Source: Salinilacustrithrix sp003476595
GTDB lineage: Bacteria; Actinomycetota; Acidimicrobiia; Acidimicrobiales; Salinilacustritrichaceae
Direction: 5' to 3'
DNA length: 64,000 nucleotides
Assembly: GCA_963972525.1 (NCBI GenBank)
Contig: CAXAUZ010000005.1
Coordinates: 124,001 to 188,000 of the forward strand
In this document: one piece after another, positions 1-9,098 of the stretch
Numbering within the stretch: the first letter of the stretch is position 1
How the letters are laid out: the number at the start of each line of letters is the position of its first letter
Program-made: the position numbers and the translations under genes
The notes under the pieces: model-generated
Told to the model about the DNA's origin: nothing
The model's database searches: none
What the model saw: only the letters and a program-made list of their open reading frames with translations

Positions 1-217
1 TGTGCACGATCGTGTCGACCTGGGTCGCCTCCACGATGCGGGACAGGATCGAGTAGTTCTCGTCGCTCTTGACGTACTCGGTGCGCTCGAGCTCGAGCAG
101 CGGTTCACGGGTGTCGAGGCCGACGATGACGTCCACGCCGGGGTCGGCCTCGAGGGCCTTGGCGACGCGGGCCCCCCAGAACGTGCCGAGGCCGGTGACG
201 AGGACGCGCTTGCCCAT
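1..217 (-). CDS. NAD-dependent epimerase/dehydratase, 5' part only
   Basis: Only the first 72 or so residues lie in the window; the rest is beyond base 1. They begin MGKRVLVTGLGTFWG, a Rossmann dinucleotide-binding start (beta strand, glycine-rich turn with VTG, helix), followed by a second strand ending in an acidic residue (VIVGLD), as in extended SDR sugar epimerases that bind NAD. Its ATG overlaps the stop of the upstream acyltransferase (ATGA), so the two are translationally coupled. Mycobacteria carry a galE-like gene next to a similar acyltransferase, which supports the pairing. The substrate cannot be told from this fragment. Confidence 0.75.
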   Translation of the reverse strand, partial: MGKRVLVTGLGTFWGARVAKALEADPGVDVIVGLDTREPLLELERTEYVKSDENYSILSRIVEATQVDTIVH

Positions 218-1104
218 CACCCGCTCCAGACGGATCGGCGGTGGCGCAGCATGTCGTACAGCGCATCCTGGATCTGCTCGCGGATCGACTCGGCCTCGTC
301 CATCACCTTGCTGCGGCTGTACCGGGGTTGGTCGGGCGGGACGTCGAAGTGGACCGGATCGAGGACCCGGAGCTTGAACTTGGCCGGCAGGTGGACCAGC
401 GCCCCGAGCGGCCCGAGCAGCGGTCCGAAGGCCAACATGTTGGCGGTGACGGGCGCGTAGGGGAGGCTGAGCGCCTTGGCGAGCGGGGTGAGGTTCGCCA
501 GCGTCGGCATCGACTCCTCGGCGCCGACCACGGCGATGGGGATCACGGGCACGCCGGCCCGCATGGCGATCTGCACGAAGCCGGCCCGGCCGAAGCGCCG
601 CAGCTGGTAGCGCTCGTCGAAGGTCTTGCCCGGCCCCTTGGAGCCCTCGGGGAACACGAGCACCAGCTGCTGCTGCTGGCGCAGGAGGCGGTAGGCGTTG
701 TCCGGGTGGGCGAGCACGCCGCCGGCCCGGGACCACAGGGTGCCGACGACGGGCACCTTCTTGAACAGCTCGTCGGCGAGGCCGTAGACGGGCCGCTCCA
801 GCTCGGTCTCGATGCCGTGCATGATCACCGGGGCGTCGCTCGGGATCGCCGCCGCGTGGTTGGCCACCAGCAGTGCCCCGCCGTCGGTCGGGATCTTCTC
901 CAACCCCTCCCACTCGACCCGGAACCAGTGGTCGTACATCGGCGCGAAGAGGGTGCGGGCCAGCCGGCGGGTGCGCTCGGAGCGGCCCCACTCGTCGACG
1001 TCGGAGGCCCGCGGGTCGTCCAGCTCGGGCGCTGCCGTCGGCGGCACGTGCACCGGCAGGAGCTGTCCGGTGGCGCGGACCGACTCGGCGGTGGGGCGGG
1101 CCAT
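217..1104 (-). CDS. 1-acylglycerol-3-phosphate acyltransferase-like (PlsC/LPLAT) protein
   Basis: A 295-residue membrane-associated acyltransferase of the LPLAT superfamily. Motif I appears as N82-H83 with D90 (an H-x6-D spacing, seen in the subgroup with NHxGxxPxD-type sequences rather than the usual H-x4-D), and the phosphate-binding motif FPEGSKG is intact. It should move a fatty acyl group to a glycerolipid or related alcohol. The first 45 residues are polar and lack a signal peptide. It starts a leaderless-looking transcript (TACGCT seven bases before the ATG) that continues into the epimerase by an ATGA overlap. Acceptor specificity is unknown. Confidence 0.8.
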   Translation of the reverse strand: MARPTAESVRATGQLLPVHVPPTAAPELDDPRASDVDEWGRSERTRRLARTLFAPMYDHWFRVEWEGLEKIPTDGGALLVANHAAAIPSDAPVIMHGIETELERPVYGLADELFKKVPVVGTLWSRAGGVLAHPDNAYRLLRQQQQLVLVFPEGSKGPGKTFDERYQLRRFGRAGFVQIAMRAGVPVIPIAVVGAEESMPTLANLTPLAKALSLPYAPVTANMLAFGPLLGPLGALVHLPAKFKLRVLDPVHFDVPPDQPRYSRSKVMDEAESIREQIQDALYDMLRHRRSVWSG

Positions 1105-1111
1105 GGCGGCG

Positions 1112-1117
1112 AGCGTA
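1112..1117 (-). promoter_or_regulatory. -10 box of a leaderless promoter
   Basis: TACGCT (TANNNT) read on the minus strand lies seven bases before the ATG at 1104. That spacing would put the transcription start at or next to the start codon. Confidence 0.5.
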
Positions 1118-1191
1118 CCGACCCCGTTCTGGCAGTGCCGATGTCACGCCCGAGGTGGTCGGGGCGGGGCGGGACGGCGCCGACGCGTCGT

Positions 1192-1197
1192 TAGCGT
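1192..1197 (+). promoter_or_regulatory. -10 box of a leaderless promoter for the MFS gene
   Basis: TAGCGT lies eight bases before the ATG at 1206. No Shine-Dalgarno sequence fits between, so the mRNA is probably leaderless. Confidence 0.5.
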
Positions 1198-1205
1198 GCC
1201 CGGCG

Positions 1206-2492
1206 ATGGCGATCGACGAACCGCAGGCGGAGCGTGCCCGCCCCGGCCTCCGCGAGGCGGGAGCGGCGCTGCGGATCCCGGACTTCCGCCGGTTCTGGAT
1301 CGGCGCCACGATCTCCAACAGCGGCACGTGGATGCAGAACGTCACCGTGCCCTACGTGCTGTTCCAGCTCACGGACAGCGCGACCTGGGTCGGCCTCGCC
1401 TCGTTCCTGCAGTTCCTCCCCGCCCTGTTCATGGGGCCCCTCGGGGGCACCCTGGCCGACCGCTACCCCCGACGCACCGTCCTGCTCGTCGCCCAGTCCG
1501 CCCTCGCCCTCGCTGCCGTCGGGTTGTGGCTCCTGTGGAGCTCGGGCGTCGCCGAGCCGTGGAGCATCACGGCGATGGTGGCCCTCTTCGGCGCCATCGC
1601 CGGCACATCGATCGGGGCGTGGCAGGCGTTCGTGTCCGAGCTGGTGCCCCGCCACCTGCTGCTCAACGCCGTGACGCTGAACTCGGCGCAGTTCAACGCC
1701 GCCCGGGCGGTGGGACCGGCCCTCGGCGGCCTCGTCCTCGGCACGCTCGGGCCGTCGTGGGCGTTCGGGCTGAACGCGCTGTCCTACGTGGCGGTGCTGT
1801 TCGCGCTGGCCACCATCCATCCGGCTCCGGTCGAGCGAGCGCCGCGGTCGGGTTCGGTGCTCGGCGACCTGCGGGAGACGGCGGCCTACGTGCGCAACAT
1901 GCCGGGCATCGCCACCTGCATCGTGGTTGTCATCGCCCTCGGCTTCTTCGGGAACCCGGTGTTCCCCCTGCTGGCCGTGTTCGCCGAGCAGGTGTTCGAG
2001 GTGTCGGGCTTCCGCTACGGACTGCTCGGCGCCGCGCTCGGCATCGGTGGTGTGCTGGCCACGCCGCTGGTGGCGGGACGGGGGAGCGGGCTGGCCCGCT
2101 CCGCGCTGGTGGGCGGCGCGCTCGGTGTCTACGGCACCTCCCTGCTGCTCTTCGCCCTGTCGCCGGTGTTCCCGATGGCGGTGCTGTTCCTGGTGGTCGC
2201 CGGCGGCGGGTACCTGGGTCTGTCGTCGACCCTGAACACCACGATCCAGGTGCAGGTGGACGAGCACCGCCGGGGCAAGGTGCTGGCCCTCTACGTGATG
2301 GGCCTCACCAGCAGCTACCCGATCGGCTCGCTGGTGCAGGGCGCCCTGGCCGATGTCGTGAGCGTGCGGGTGGTGACCGCGGTCTCCGGTGTCGCCCTGC
2401 TGGCGGTGCTCGCCCGACTGCTGCAGACGGGTCGCCTGCGCGCCATGGACGAGGACCCCCACGCGTTCGACGAGGCTGCCGAGGACGGTTGA
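1206..2492 (+). CDS. MFS transporter, EntS/MFS_3-type exporter
   Basis: A 428-residue integral membrane protein with about ten to twelve hydrophobic segments. The early motif RFWIGATISNSGTWMQNV and the loop GTLADRYPRR (the MFS motif A region after the second helix) place it with the enterobactin-exporter-like MFS_3 family. These are proton-driven drug or siderophore exporters. The acidic C-terminal tail is cytoplasmic. I chose the ATG at 1206, which directly precedes the conserved region and has a -10 box just upstream, although the frame is open further upstream. It is divergent from the acyltransferase pair. The substrate is not evident. Confidence 0.8.
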   Translation: MAIDEPQAERARPGLREAGAALRIPDFRRFWIGATISNSGTWMQNVTVPYVLFQLTDSATWVGLASFLQFLPALFMGPLGGTLADRYPRRTVLLVAQSALALAAVGLWLLWSSGVAEPWSITAMVALFGAIAGTSIGAWQAFVSELVPRHLLLNAVTLNSAQFNAARAVGPALGGLVLGTLGPSWAFGLNALSYVAVLFALATIHPAPVERAPRSGSVLGDLRETAAYVRNMPGIATCIVVVIALGFFGNPVFPLLAVFAEQVFEVSGFRYGLLGAALGIGGVLATPLVAGRGSGLARSALVGGALGVYGTSLLLFALSPVFPMAVLFLVVAGGGYLGLSSTLNTTIQVQVDEHRRGKVLALYVMGLTSSYPIGSLVQGALADVVSVRVVTAVSGVALLAVLARLLQTGRLRAMDEDPHAFDEAAEDG

Positions 2493-2495
2493 CCC

Positions 2496-3476
2496 TCACG
2501 ACGCCGCGACCTCCGGCTCGGGCCACCAGAACCCGTCGTCGTGCTCGCCGTCGGCCTCGGCGGCGACCCAGGCGCTGCCCGTCTCGCAGCCGGCCAGCGC
2601 CGGGCACCAGCGGCACATCGGATTGGGTCGGACCTGCGCGGGACGGCTCGCCGTGCGCAGCTCCACCATGGCCTCGACCGAGCGCACGACCCGCTCGGTG
2701 GCGGCCTGGAGGACGCCGGCGGTGACGTGCTCCACCGTCGGCGTGCCCGTGTCCAGGTACAGGGTGGCCAGCCGGCGCGGCGGCAACCCGACCTTGCAGG
2801 CGTCCACCAGGGCGTAGAAGCGCAGGTCGTCGACGTGGTGGCGCGAGGGACGACCGGTCTTCAGGTCGATGATGACCTTGCCGCCGTCGGCGGCCCGGCC
2901 GAGGGTGAGGTCGGGCCGTCCGCCGAGCACGATTCGGCCCCCGGCGAGCGCGACGCGGGCCGGCCCGTCGACCACGGGCCGCCACCGGGACCGGAGCGGC
3001 GGGAAGCACTCCTCGAAGGCGGTGACGAAGCCGACCGCCTCCTGGCGCAGCTCGGCCAGCTCCACCGTGGACAGGGCCCGCAGGAACGCGGCGAGCGAGC
3101 CCTCGCCCTCGGCCAGGCGGGTGATGGCCTCGTCCACCAGCCGGCACGGCTCGCTCTCGCCGCGCCAGTTGGCCTGCAGCTCGATGGCCTTGTGAGCCAC
3201 CGTGCCCCGGGCCGCGGGGACGTTCCACGCGAAGCGGGAGCTGGCCTCGGCCTGCCAGCGCCCCTCGCAGGTGTCGAGCTGGTGGAGCGCCGACTTGCCC
3301 ACCCACAGCGCCGCCCCGGCGGGCACCCGCTCGGCGACCGGCGCCAGGCGCTCCTCGAGCTCGACGTGGAGGGCGGTGACGACGTCGGCCCCGACGGGCG
3401 CGTCGTCCGGGCGGCGCCGCAGCAGCTCGATGATGCGCTGCTGGGCCGGGGACCAGGCGGTGGCGAGGGCGGGCAT
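2496..3476 (-). CDS. PD-(D/E)XK nuclease, RecB/AddB-type with probable Fe-S cluster
   Basis: A 326-residue protein matching the PDDEXK_1 (RecB-like exonuclease) family. Active-site parts are visible in order: VAHKAIEL (histidine), GGRPDLTLG (metal-binding Asp) and VIIDLKTG (the D-x-K element). One cysteine before the nuclease core (DTCEG) and three near the C terminus (CRWCPALAGC) form the four-Cys pattern of a 4Fe-4S-stapled RecB/Cas4 domain. No helicase part is present, so it is a stand-alone nuclease probably used in DNA repair. It converges on the MFS gene with a gap of only three bases. Confidence 0.8.
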   Translation of the reverse strand: MPALATAWSPAQQRIIELLRRRPDDAPVGADVVTALHVELEERLAPVAERVPAGAALWVGKSALHQLDTCEGRWQAEASSRFAWNVPAARGTVAHKAIELQANWRGESEPCRLVDEAITRLAEGEGSLAAFLRALSTVELAELRQEAVGFVTAFEECFPPLRSRWRPVVDGPARVALAGGRIVLGGRPDLTLGRAADGGKVIIDLKTGRPSRHHVDDLRFYALVDACKVGLPPRRLATLYLDTGTPTVEHVTAGVLQAATERVVRSVEAMVELRTASRPAQVRPNPMCRWCPALAGCETGSAWVAAEADGEHDDGFWWPEPEVAAS

Positions 3477-3565
3477 GGCGGCACCGTCGCACAGGGGGGC
3501 TGACAGGAACGGGGTGCGGCGGGCGCCCGGGGGTTCCTGTCGGTGGGTGCGGGGATGCTGAGGCC

Positions 3566-3868
3566 ATGTCCACGTCGCTCCGCTTCGCCCACGCCGTCCG
3601 GACCCTCAGCGAATCCGCCCGCCTCCAGGGTCTGGAGGTGCCGATCTTCCGCACCCCGCCCGGCCGCGGCGACGCCGTGCGCACCATCCGTCGCAACCGG
3701 CGGGGCTGCACCGTGGCCGTCCGGGTCGGGGAGCGTCCGTGGACCGCAGTGCTGGCCGACCTGGTCGACGGCATCGTCCTGGTCAACGGCCTCGACGGCG
3801 CGGCGGCCATCCGCTGCCGCACCGCGCTGTGGACGGCGCTCGAGCGCGAGGCGGCCCTGGCGGCGTGA
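3566..3868 (+). CDS. hypothetical protein (100 aa)
   Basis: A small, basic-then-acidic soluble protein with no signal peptide or membrane segment. The middle (RTIRRNRRGCTVAVRVGERPW) reads like a strand-turn-strand unit. I do not recognise a family. It is the first of two short genes between the nuclease and the penicillin-binding proteins; the ATG at 3566 is divergent from the nuclease start. Confidence 0.6.
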   Translation: MSTSLRFAHAVRTLSESARLQGLEVPIFRTPPGRGDAVRTIRRNRRGCTVAVRVGERPWTAVLADLVDGIVLVNGLDGAAAIRCRTALWTALEREAALAA

Positions 3869-3882
3869 GCGGCCCGGTGCCC

Positions 3883-3888
3883 TACCTT
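3883..3888 (+). promoter_or_regulatory. -10 box of a leaderless promoter
   Basis: TACCTT lies seven bases before the GTG at 3896, matching the leaderless arrangement seen repeatedly in this window and supporting that GTG as the start. Confidence 0.5.
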
Positions 3889-3895
3889 CGGGGTC

Positions 3896-4219
3896 GTGCA
3901 GTCGTACCGGATCGTGCTCTCCCACGCCGACATCGATGGCATCCCCGTCGAGTTCGACTACGCCGATGTGTTCGTGGTCGTCCGCGAGGGGGCCACCGAG
4001 CCGGGCCCGACCGACTGGGAGGCCCAGCTGCGCACCGACCAGTACCACCGCCTCGCCATGGCCCGTCACGAGCTGGCCCTCACCGCGCCGGACGGCAGCT
4101 GCATGCGGGGCGCGGCCATCGTCCGGTTCAGCGACGGCCACCGGCACCTGTTCCGCGGTGACGACGATCTCGACGGCTTCGTGCCGGAAGACCCGAGCGG
4201 GTACGTCGCCGAGAGCTGA
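3896..4219 (+). CDS. hypothetical protein (107 aa)
   Basis: A short acidic soluble protein rich in predicted beta strands (YRIVLSHADIDGIPVEFDYADVFVVV at the N terminus). No catalytic motif, cysteine cluster or membrane segment stands out, and I do not recognise the family. The GTG start is chosen because a TACCTT -10 box lies seven bases upstream. It precedes the first penicillin-binding protein by 66 bases, which leaves room for a separate promoter. Confidence 0.6.
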   Translation: MQSYRIVLSHADIDGIPVEFDYADVFVVVREGATEPGPTDWEAQLRTDQYHRLAMARHELALTAPDGSCMRGAAIVRFSDGHRHLFRGDDDLDGFVPEDPSGYVAES

Positions 4220-4285
4220 GACCGCCGGGGTCTGCCGCCGACGCGGTGCGGGTACGGGGCGCCGGTCGAAGGAGAACCCCCCGCC

Positions 4286-6544
4286 ATGCCCAGCCACGAA
4301 CCCGACGCGCCCCCGCCGGCGCGCCCGCCGAGCGCCGACCACGAGGCCGGCGCCGATGTCCCGACCGCCGATCCCGCCGATCCCGCCGGTGGAGGTCGCC
4401 GCCACGGCCTCCGCCGGGCGTGGCCGTGGCTGCGCTGGCCGGTCTACGGCTTCGCCGCGCTCGTCGTGGTCGTCCTCGGCCTCGGTGCCTGGCTGTGGAC
4501 CACCACCGAGCTGCCCCCCACGCCCTCGGTCGCGGCGTCGGCCGTGCTGGTCGACCACACCGGCGAGGAGCTCGCCGTGCTGGCCCAGGAGGGCCTCCGG
4601 CTCGAGGTCGACCTCGACGAGGTCGCGCCGGTGGCGGTCGACGCGCTCATCGCCGCCGAGGACCGGCGCTTCTACGACCACGGCGGCATCGACCCGACCG
4701 GCATCGCCCGCGCCCTGTGGAACAACGTCACCGACGACTCGACCCAGGGTGGCTCCACCCTCACCCAGCAGCTGGTCAAGAACACCTACCTCACCAGCGA
4801 CCGCACCCTGACCCGCAAGGTCCGGGAGGCCGTCCTCGCCGTCAAGCTCGACCGCACCGAGGACAAGGACGTGATCCTCGAGCGCTACCTGAACACCGTC
4901 TACTTCGGTCGTGGCGCCTACGGGATCGAGGCCGCGGCCCGCACGTGGTTCGACACCACTGCGGCCGACCTCACGCCGGAGCAGGCCGCCCTGCTCACCG
5001 GCATGCTGCGGGCCCCGGAGTCGCTCGGTCCCGACGATCACCCCGAGGCCGCCCGACAGCGGCGCGACGCGGTCCTCGATGCGATGGCCGCCATGGGGAC
5101 GCTCGATACCGATGAGGCCGAGCGGGCCAAGGGCACCCCCGTCGAGGTCACCGCCGCCGACCCGTCCCCCACCGTGCTGCGGGCCGGCGTGGCACCCCAC
5201 TTCGTGGAGCACGTGCGTGGCCTGCTCGTGGAGCGCTTCGGCGAGCAGGCGCTCTACGACCGGGGCCTCGTCGTGCACACGACCCTCGACCTCGCCGATC
5301 AGCGCGCCGCGGAGGCCGCGGTCGCGACGCACCTCGACGACCCCGAGGATCCCCAGGCCGCGGTCGTCGGCGTGGACCGCTTCGGCGCGGTGCGGGCCTG
5401 GGTCGGTGGCCGGGACTTCGACGCCCTGCAGGTCGACCTCGTCTCCGATGCCGGCGGCGGGGGGCGCCAACCCGGTTCCACGTTCAAACCCGTCACCCTG
5501 GCTGCCAACCTCGAGGCCGGCAACGGCGCCGGCCAGCGGTTCCCGGCCCCGGCGGAGATGACCTTCGACATCCCCGGTTCCGAGCCGTGGGAGGTGTCCA
5601 ACGCCGGCGGCGGGGGCTACGGCACGCTCAGCCTCGCCGACGCCACCGTGCGCTCGGTGAACACCGTCTACGCCCAGGCCGTCCTGCAGGTCGGCGCCGA
5701 CGCGGTGGTCGACATGGCGAACCGCCTCGGCATCACCCGCGACCTCCAGCCGCACCCGTCCATCGCGCTGGGGGCCCAGGAGGTCAGCGTCCTGGAGATG
5801 GCCACCCTGTACTCCACGCTCGCCCGCTCCGGCACCCGGATCGCGCCCTTCGTGATGACCAAGGTCGAGACCCGCTCGGGCGACGTCCTGTGGGAGCACG
5901 AGCTGGAGGGCGAGGAGGTCGTCGACCCGTCGGTCGCGGACACGGTCAACGCCGTGCTGCAGGAGTCGCCGCGACGGGGCACCGCCCGGCGCGCCGCCCT
6001 CGAGCGGCCGATGGCGGCCAAGACCGGCACGACCCAGAACAACGCCGACGCGTGGCTCGCCGGCTACACGCCCGACTACACCGCCATCGTCTGGGTCGGG
6101 AACCCCGACACCAACGAGACCGTCGAGGTCGACGGGGAGCAGGTGCAGGGCGGCACCGTCCCGGCGATGATCTGGCACGACTTCATGGTCGAGGCGCTCG
6201 AGGGCGTGCCCGCCACGGAGTTCGCCGAGCCCGACGGCGACCTGCTGCGCAACCCGAACCGCCGCTCGCCGGCGGCCGAGGAGGCCCAGGAGCGGATCGA
6301 GGCCGACGCGTCGTCGACGACCTCGACCACCTCGACCACGTCCTCGACCACGACGACGGAGCCCGACGAGGGGGACGGCGCGGACGACGAGGACGAGGAC
6401 GGCGGCGGCGGAGACGGCGAACCGACCTCGACCACGTCGTCGTCGACCACCACGACCGCGCCGACGACCACGACGACCACCACCGCGCCGGCCACGACCG
6501 AGGCGTCGACGAGCGCCGACGGTGACGCGGACGGTGGGGGCTGA
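4286..6544 (+). CDS. class A penicillin-binding protein (copy 1)
   Basis: Bifunctional peptidoglycan synthase of 752 residues. Order: Pro-rich cytoplasmic tail (1-50), one membrane anchor (about 51-71), GT51 transglycosylase with catalytic Glu in AAEDRRFYDHGG (about residue 125) and TQGGSTLTQQLVKN, then a penicillin-binding transpeptidase with S398-T-F-K, SVN and K579-T-G. The last 130 residues are Thr/Ser/Asp-rich low complexity, likely an extended extracellular wall linker. AAGGAGA sits ten bases before the ATG. A paralogue follows immediately and shares the same ribosome-site sequence, pointing to a tandem duplication. All catalytic residues are intact. Confidence 0.93.
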   Translation: MPSHEPDAPPPARPPSADHEAGADVPTADPADPAGGGRRHGLRRAWPWLRWPVYGFAALVVVVLGLGAWLWTTTELPPTPSVAASAVLVDHTGEELAVLAQEGLRLEVDLDEVAPVAVDALIAAEDRRFYDHGGIDPTGIARALWNNVTDDSTQGGSTLTQQLVKNTYLTSDRTLTRKVREAVLAVKLDRTEDKDVILERYLNTVYFGRGAYGIEAAARTWFDTTAADLTPEQAALLTGMLRAPESLGPDDHPEAARQRRDAVLDAMAAMGTLDTDEAERAKGTPVEVTAADPSPTVLRAGVAPHFVEHVRGLLVERFGEQALYDRGLVVHTTLDLADQRAAEAAVATHLDDPEDPQAAVVGVDRFGAVRAWVGGRDFDALQVDLVSDAGGGGRQPGSTFKPVTLAANLEAGNGAGQRFPAPAEMTFDIPGSEPWEVSNAGGGGYGTLSLADATVRSVNTVYAQAVLQVGADAVVDMANRLGITRDLQPHPSIALGAQEVSVLEMATLYSTLARSGTRIAPFVMTKVETRSGDVLWEHELEGEEVVDPSVADTVNAVLQESPRRGTARRAALERPMAAKTGTTQNNADAWLAGYTPDYTAIVWVGNPDTNETVEVDGEQVQGGTVPAMIWHDFMVEALEGVPATEFAEPDGDLLRNPNRRSPAAEEAQERIEADASSTTSTTSTTSSTTTTEPDEGDGADDEDEDGGGGDGEPTSTTSSSTTTTAPTTTTTTTAPATTEASTSADGDADGGG

Positions 6545-6559
6545 CGTACGCTGCGAGTT

Positions 6560-6577
6560 CTGGCACGACCGTGCCAG
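6560..6577 (+). terminator. small hairpin between the two PBP genes
   Basis: CTGGCAC-GACC-GTGCCAG is a perfect 7-bp stem in the 67-base gap between the PBP genes. It begins 16 bases after the first stop codon and ends before the second ribosome-binding site, so it may end or attenuate transcription. There is no U-tract. The left arm extends the GTTCTGGC string found in other intergenic hairpins here. Confidence 0.4.
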
Positions 6578-6611
6578 GGGTAGAGGTCGGCGGTCGAAGG
6601 AGACCCCCACC

Positions 6612-9056
6612 ATGACCGACGAGAACGGGGCTCCTGAGCCCGACCCCACCGGCCCCGACCACGAGCCGGCCGCCGAGCCGGCGAGCGGCTTCGCCGCCTT
6701 CCGCGAGCGGGCCCGCCCCGCGTGGCGGTGGCTGCGCTGGCCCGTCTACGGCCTCGCGGCCCTGTTCGTGCTCGTGCTCGTCGCCGGCGCCTGGCTGTGG
6801 ACGACGACCGACCTGCCCCCGGCTCGATCCACGTCGGCGGCGGCGGTCCTGCTCGACCGCGACGGCAACGAGCTGGCCCTGCTCGCCCAGGAGGGCCTGC
6901 GGCTCGAGGTGCCCCTGGAGGAGATCGCCCCGGTCGCCGTCGACGCCCTGATCGCGGCCGAGGACCAGCGCTTCTACGACCACGGCGGCATCGATCCCCT
7001 GGGCATCGCCCGAGCGGTGTGGAACAACGTCACCGACGACTCGACCCAGGGCGGTTCCACCCTCACCCAGCAGCTGGTGAAGAACGCCTACCTCAACGAC
7101 GACCGGACGTTCAGCCGCAAGGTCCGCGAGGCCGTGCTCGCCGTGAAGCTCGAGCGCACCGAGGACAAGGACCAGATCCTCGAGCGCTACCTGAACACGG
7201 TGTACTTCGGCCGGGGTGCCTACGGCCTGGAGGCCGCAGCCCGCACCTACTTCGACAGCACCGCCGCCGACCTGAGCGCCGAGCGGGCCGCGCTGCTCAT
7301 GGGCCTGCTGCGCTCGCCCAGCCGACTCGACCCCGGTGAGGATCTCGAGGCCTCGCAGCAGCGGCGCGACGCCGTCCTCAGCGCGATGGTCGACATGGGC
7401 ACCCTCACCCCGGAGGAGGGCGAGGCCGCCATCGCCACGCCCATCGAGGTCACCGTCCGGGCCGCCTCACCGACGACGCTGCAGGAGGGCGTGGCCCCGC
7501 ACTTCGTGGAGCACGTCCGCGGCCTGCTCATCGAGGAGCTCGGCGAGCAGGCGCTGTACGACCAGGGCCTGGTCGTGCACACGACGCTCGACCTGGCCGA
7601 CCAGCGCGCCGCGGAGGCCTCGGTCGCTGCCCACCTGGACGATCCGTCCGACCCGCAGGCCGCCCTGGTCGCCGTGGACCGCACCGGCGCAGTCCGCGCC
7701 TGGGTCGGCGGGCGCGACTTCGAGACCCTGCAGGTCGACCTCGCCGGTGGCGCCGGTGGCTCGGGTCGCCAGCCCGGCTCGACGTTCAAGCCCGTGACCC
7801 TGGCTGCGAACTTCGAGGCGGGCAACGGTGCGGGCGAGCAGTACCCGGCGCCGGCGGAGATCACCCTCGACGTCGAGGGTGGTCCGTGGACGGTCACCAA
7901 CGCCGGCGGCCAGGACTACGGCGTCATCACGCTCGCCGAGGCCACCGTGAACTCGGTGAACACCGTGTACGCCCAGGCGCTGACCAAGGTGGGGCCGCGA
8001 GCGGTCGCCGACCTCGCCCAGCGGCTCGGCATCCGCCGCGAGCTGGAGGCCGAGCCTTCGATCGCCCTCGGCACCGAGGAGGTCAGCCCGCTCGAGATGG
8101 CCTCGCTCTACAGCACGCTCTCCCGGTCCGGCGTGCGCATCGACCCGTTCGTGATCACCGAGGTCGAGAACGGCGACGGCCGCACGGTCTGGGACCCGGA
8201 GGGTCCGGAGGAGGAGGAAGCGGTCGAGCCCCGCATCGCCGACACGGTCAGCGCCGTGCTCGCCGAGACCCCTCGCAGCGGCACCGCCCGCCGCGCCGCC
8301 CTCGACCGCCCGATGGCGGCCAAGACCGGCACGACCCAGAACAACGCCGATGCCTGGCTCGCCGGTTACACCCCGGAGTACACCGCGATCGTCTGGGTCG
8401 GGAACCCCGAGGGCAACGACCCCATCCCGGACGTCGACGGCCAGGTCGTGCAGGGCGGCACCATCCCGGCGATGATCTGGCACGACTTCATGGTCGAGGC
8501 CCTCGCCGACGTGCCGCCCACCGAGTTCCCCGAACCCGACCCGGAGCTGCTCAGCGACACCTCCCCGCCCATGGAGCTCACCGCCACGCCGAGCGTGGAG
8601 CCCGGCGACGCCGTCGACGTGATCGCCAACGGCTACCAGATGTGCCGGGCCGCCTGGTTCGTCGTGCTCGAGGGACCGACTTCGGTGGTCGAGCAGGAGG
8701 TCCCCGAGGGGCAGGAGCCGCCTCCGCCCACCCCGGTGCTGGTCGAGAGCCAGCCCGACGTGGACTCCGATGAGGCGACCCGACGGGCCAGCGTGCAGAT
8801 GCCGGCCACCGCGGTGCCGGGCACCTACCAGGTCTCGGCCCGGTGCGACGCCGGCGCCGGTCCCCAGCAGCTCGGCCCGACCGCCACCGTCGAGGTGCGC
8901 CCGGATCCCTCTGCGACCACGACCACCTCCTCGACCACGACGTCCACCACGACGACGACCGAACCCGACGAGGAGCAGCAGTCGACCACGACGACGGCGC
9001 CCGAGGCGACGACCACGACCCAGGCGCCGCCCGGCCAGCAGGACGACGAGGGCTGA
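6612..9056 (+). CDS. class A penicillin-binding protein (copy 2)
   Basis: Paralogue of the preceding gene, 814 residues, with the same architecture: membrane anchor near 40-65, GT51 domain (AAEDQRFYDHGG, STLTQQLVKN), transpeptidase with S390-T-F-K, SVN and K571-T-G. The C terminus differs. After the transpeptidase comes a beta-rich segment of about 110 residues with two cysteines (YQMCRAAW and SARCDAG), possibly an Ig-like disulfide-bonded domain, then a Thr-rich acidic tail. The ATG at 6612 has AAGGAGA eight bases upstream; the 13 bases CGGTCGAAGGAGA are identical before both copies. Both enzymes look active, so division of labour is more likely than decay. Confidence 0.93.
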   Translation: MTDENGAPEPDPTGPDHEPAAEPASGFAAFRERARPAWRWLRWPVYGLAALFVLVLVAGAWLWTTTDLPPARSTSAAAVLLDRDGNELALLAQEGLRLEVPLEEIAPVAVDALIAAEDQRFYDHGGIDPLGIARAVWNNVTDDSTQGGSTLTQQLVKNAYLNDDRTFSRKVREAVLAVKLERTEDKDQILERYLNTVYFGRGAYGLEAAARTYFDSTAADLSAERAALLMGLLRSPSRLDPGEDLEASQQRRDAVLSAMVDMGTLTPEEGEAAIATPIEVTVRAASPTTLQEGVAPHFVEHVRGLLIEELGEQALYDQGLVVHTTLDLADQRAAEASVAAHLDDPSDPQAALVAVDRTGAVRAWVGGRDFETLQVDLAGGAGGSGRQPGSTFKPVTLAANFEAGNGAGEQYPAPAEITLDVEGGPWTVTNAGGQDYGVITLAEATVNSVNTVYAQALTKVGPRAVADLAQRLGIRRELEAEPSIALGTEEVSPLEMASLYSTLSRSGVRIDPFVITEVENGDGRTVWDPEGPEEEEAVEPRIADTVSAVLAETPRSGTARRAALDRPMAAKTGTTQNNADAWLAGYTPEYTAIVWVGNPEGNDPIPDVDGQVVQGGTIPAMIWHDFMVEALADVPPTEFPEPDPELLSDTSPPMELTATPSVEPGDAVDVIANGYQMCRAAWFVVLEGPTSVVEQEVPEGQEPPPPTPVLVESQPDVDSDEATRRASVQMPATAVPGTYQVSARCDAGAGPQQLGPTATVEVRPDPSATTTTSSTTTSTTTTTEPDEEQQSTTTTAPEATTTTQAPPGQQDDEG

Positions 9057-9098
9057 CGGCCGGGTCGGTCATCCGCCCGGGCGTAACGTGACGCCCGC

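Noticed and set aside
6490..6530. Short tandem repeats in the Thr/Ser-coding tail of PBP copy 1 as a mobile repeat
   Set aside because: These are simple ACC/ACG-type codon runs encoding low-complexity linkers, also present in PBP copy 2 and other exported proteins.
2861..6649. Very long open frame on the minus strand opposite the nuclease and first PBP
   Set aside because: Arg/Gly-rich shadow translation of high-GC genes with no domain; the opposite strand has complete PBP and nuclease motifs.
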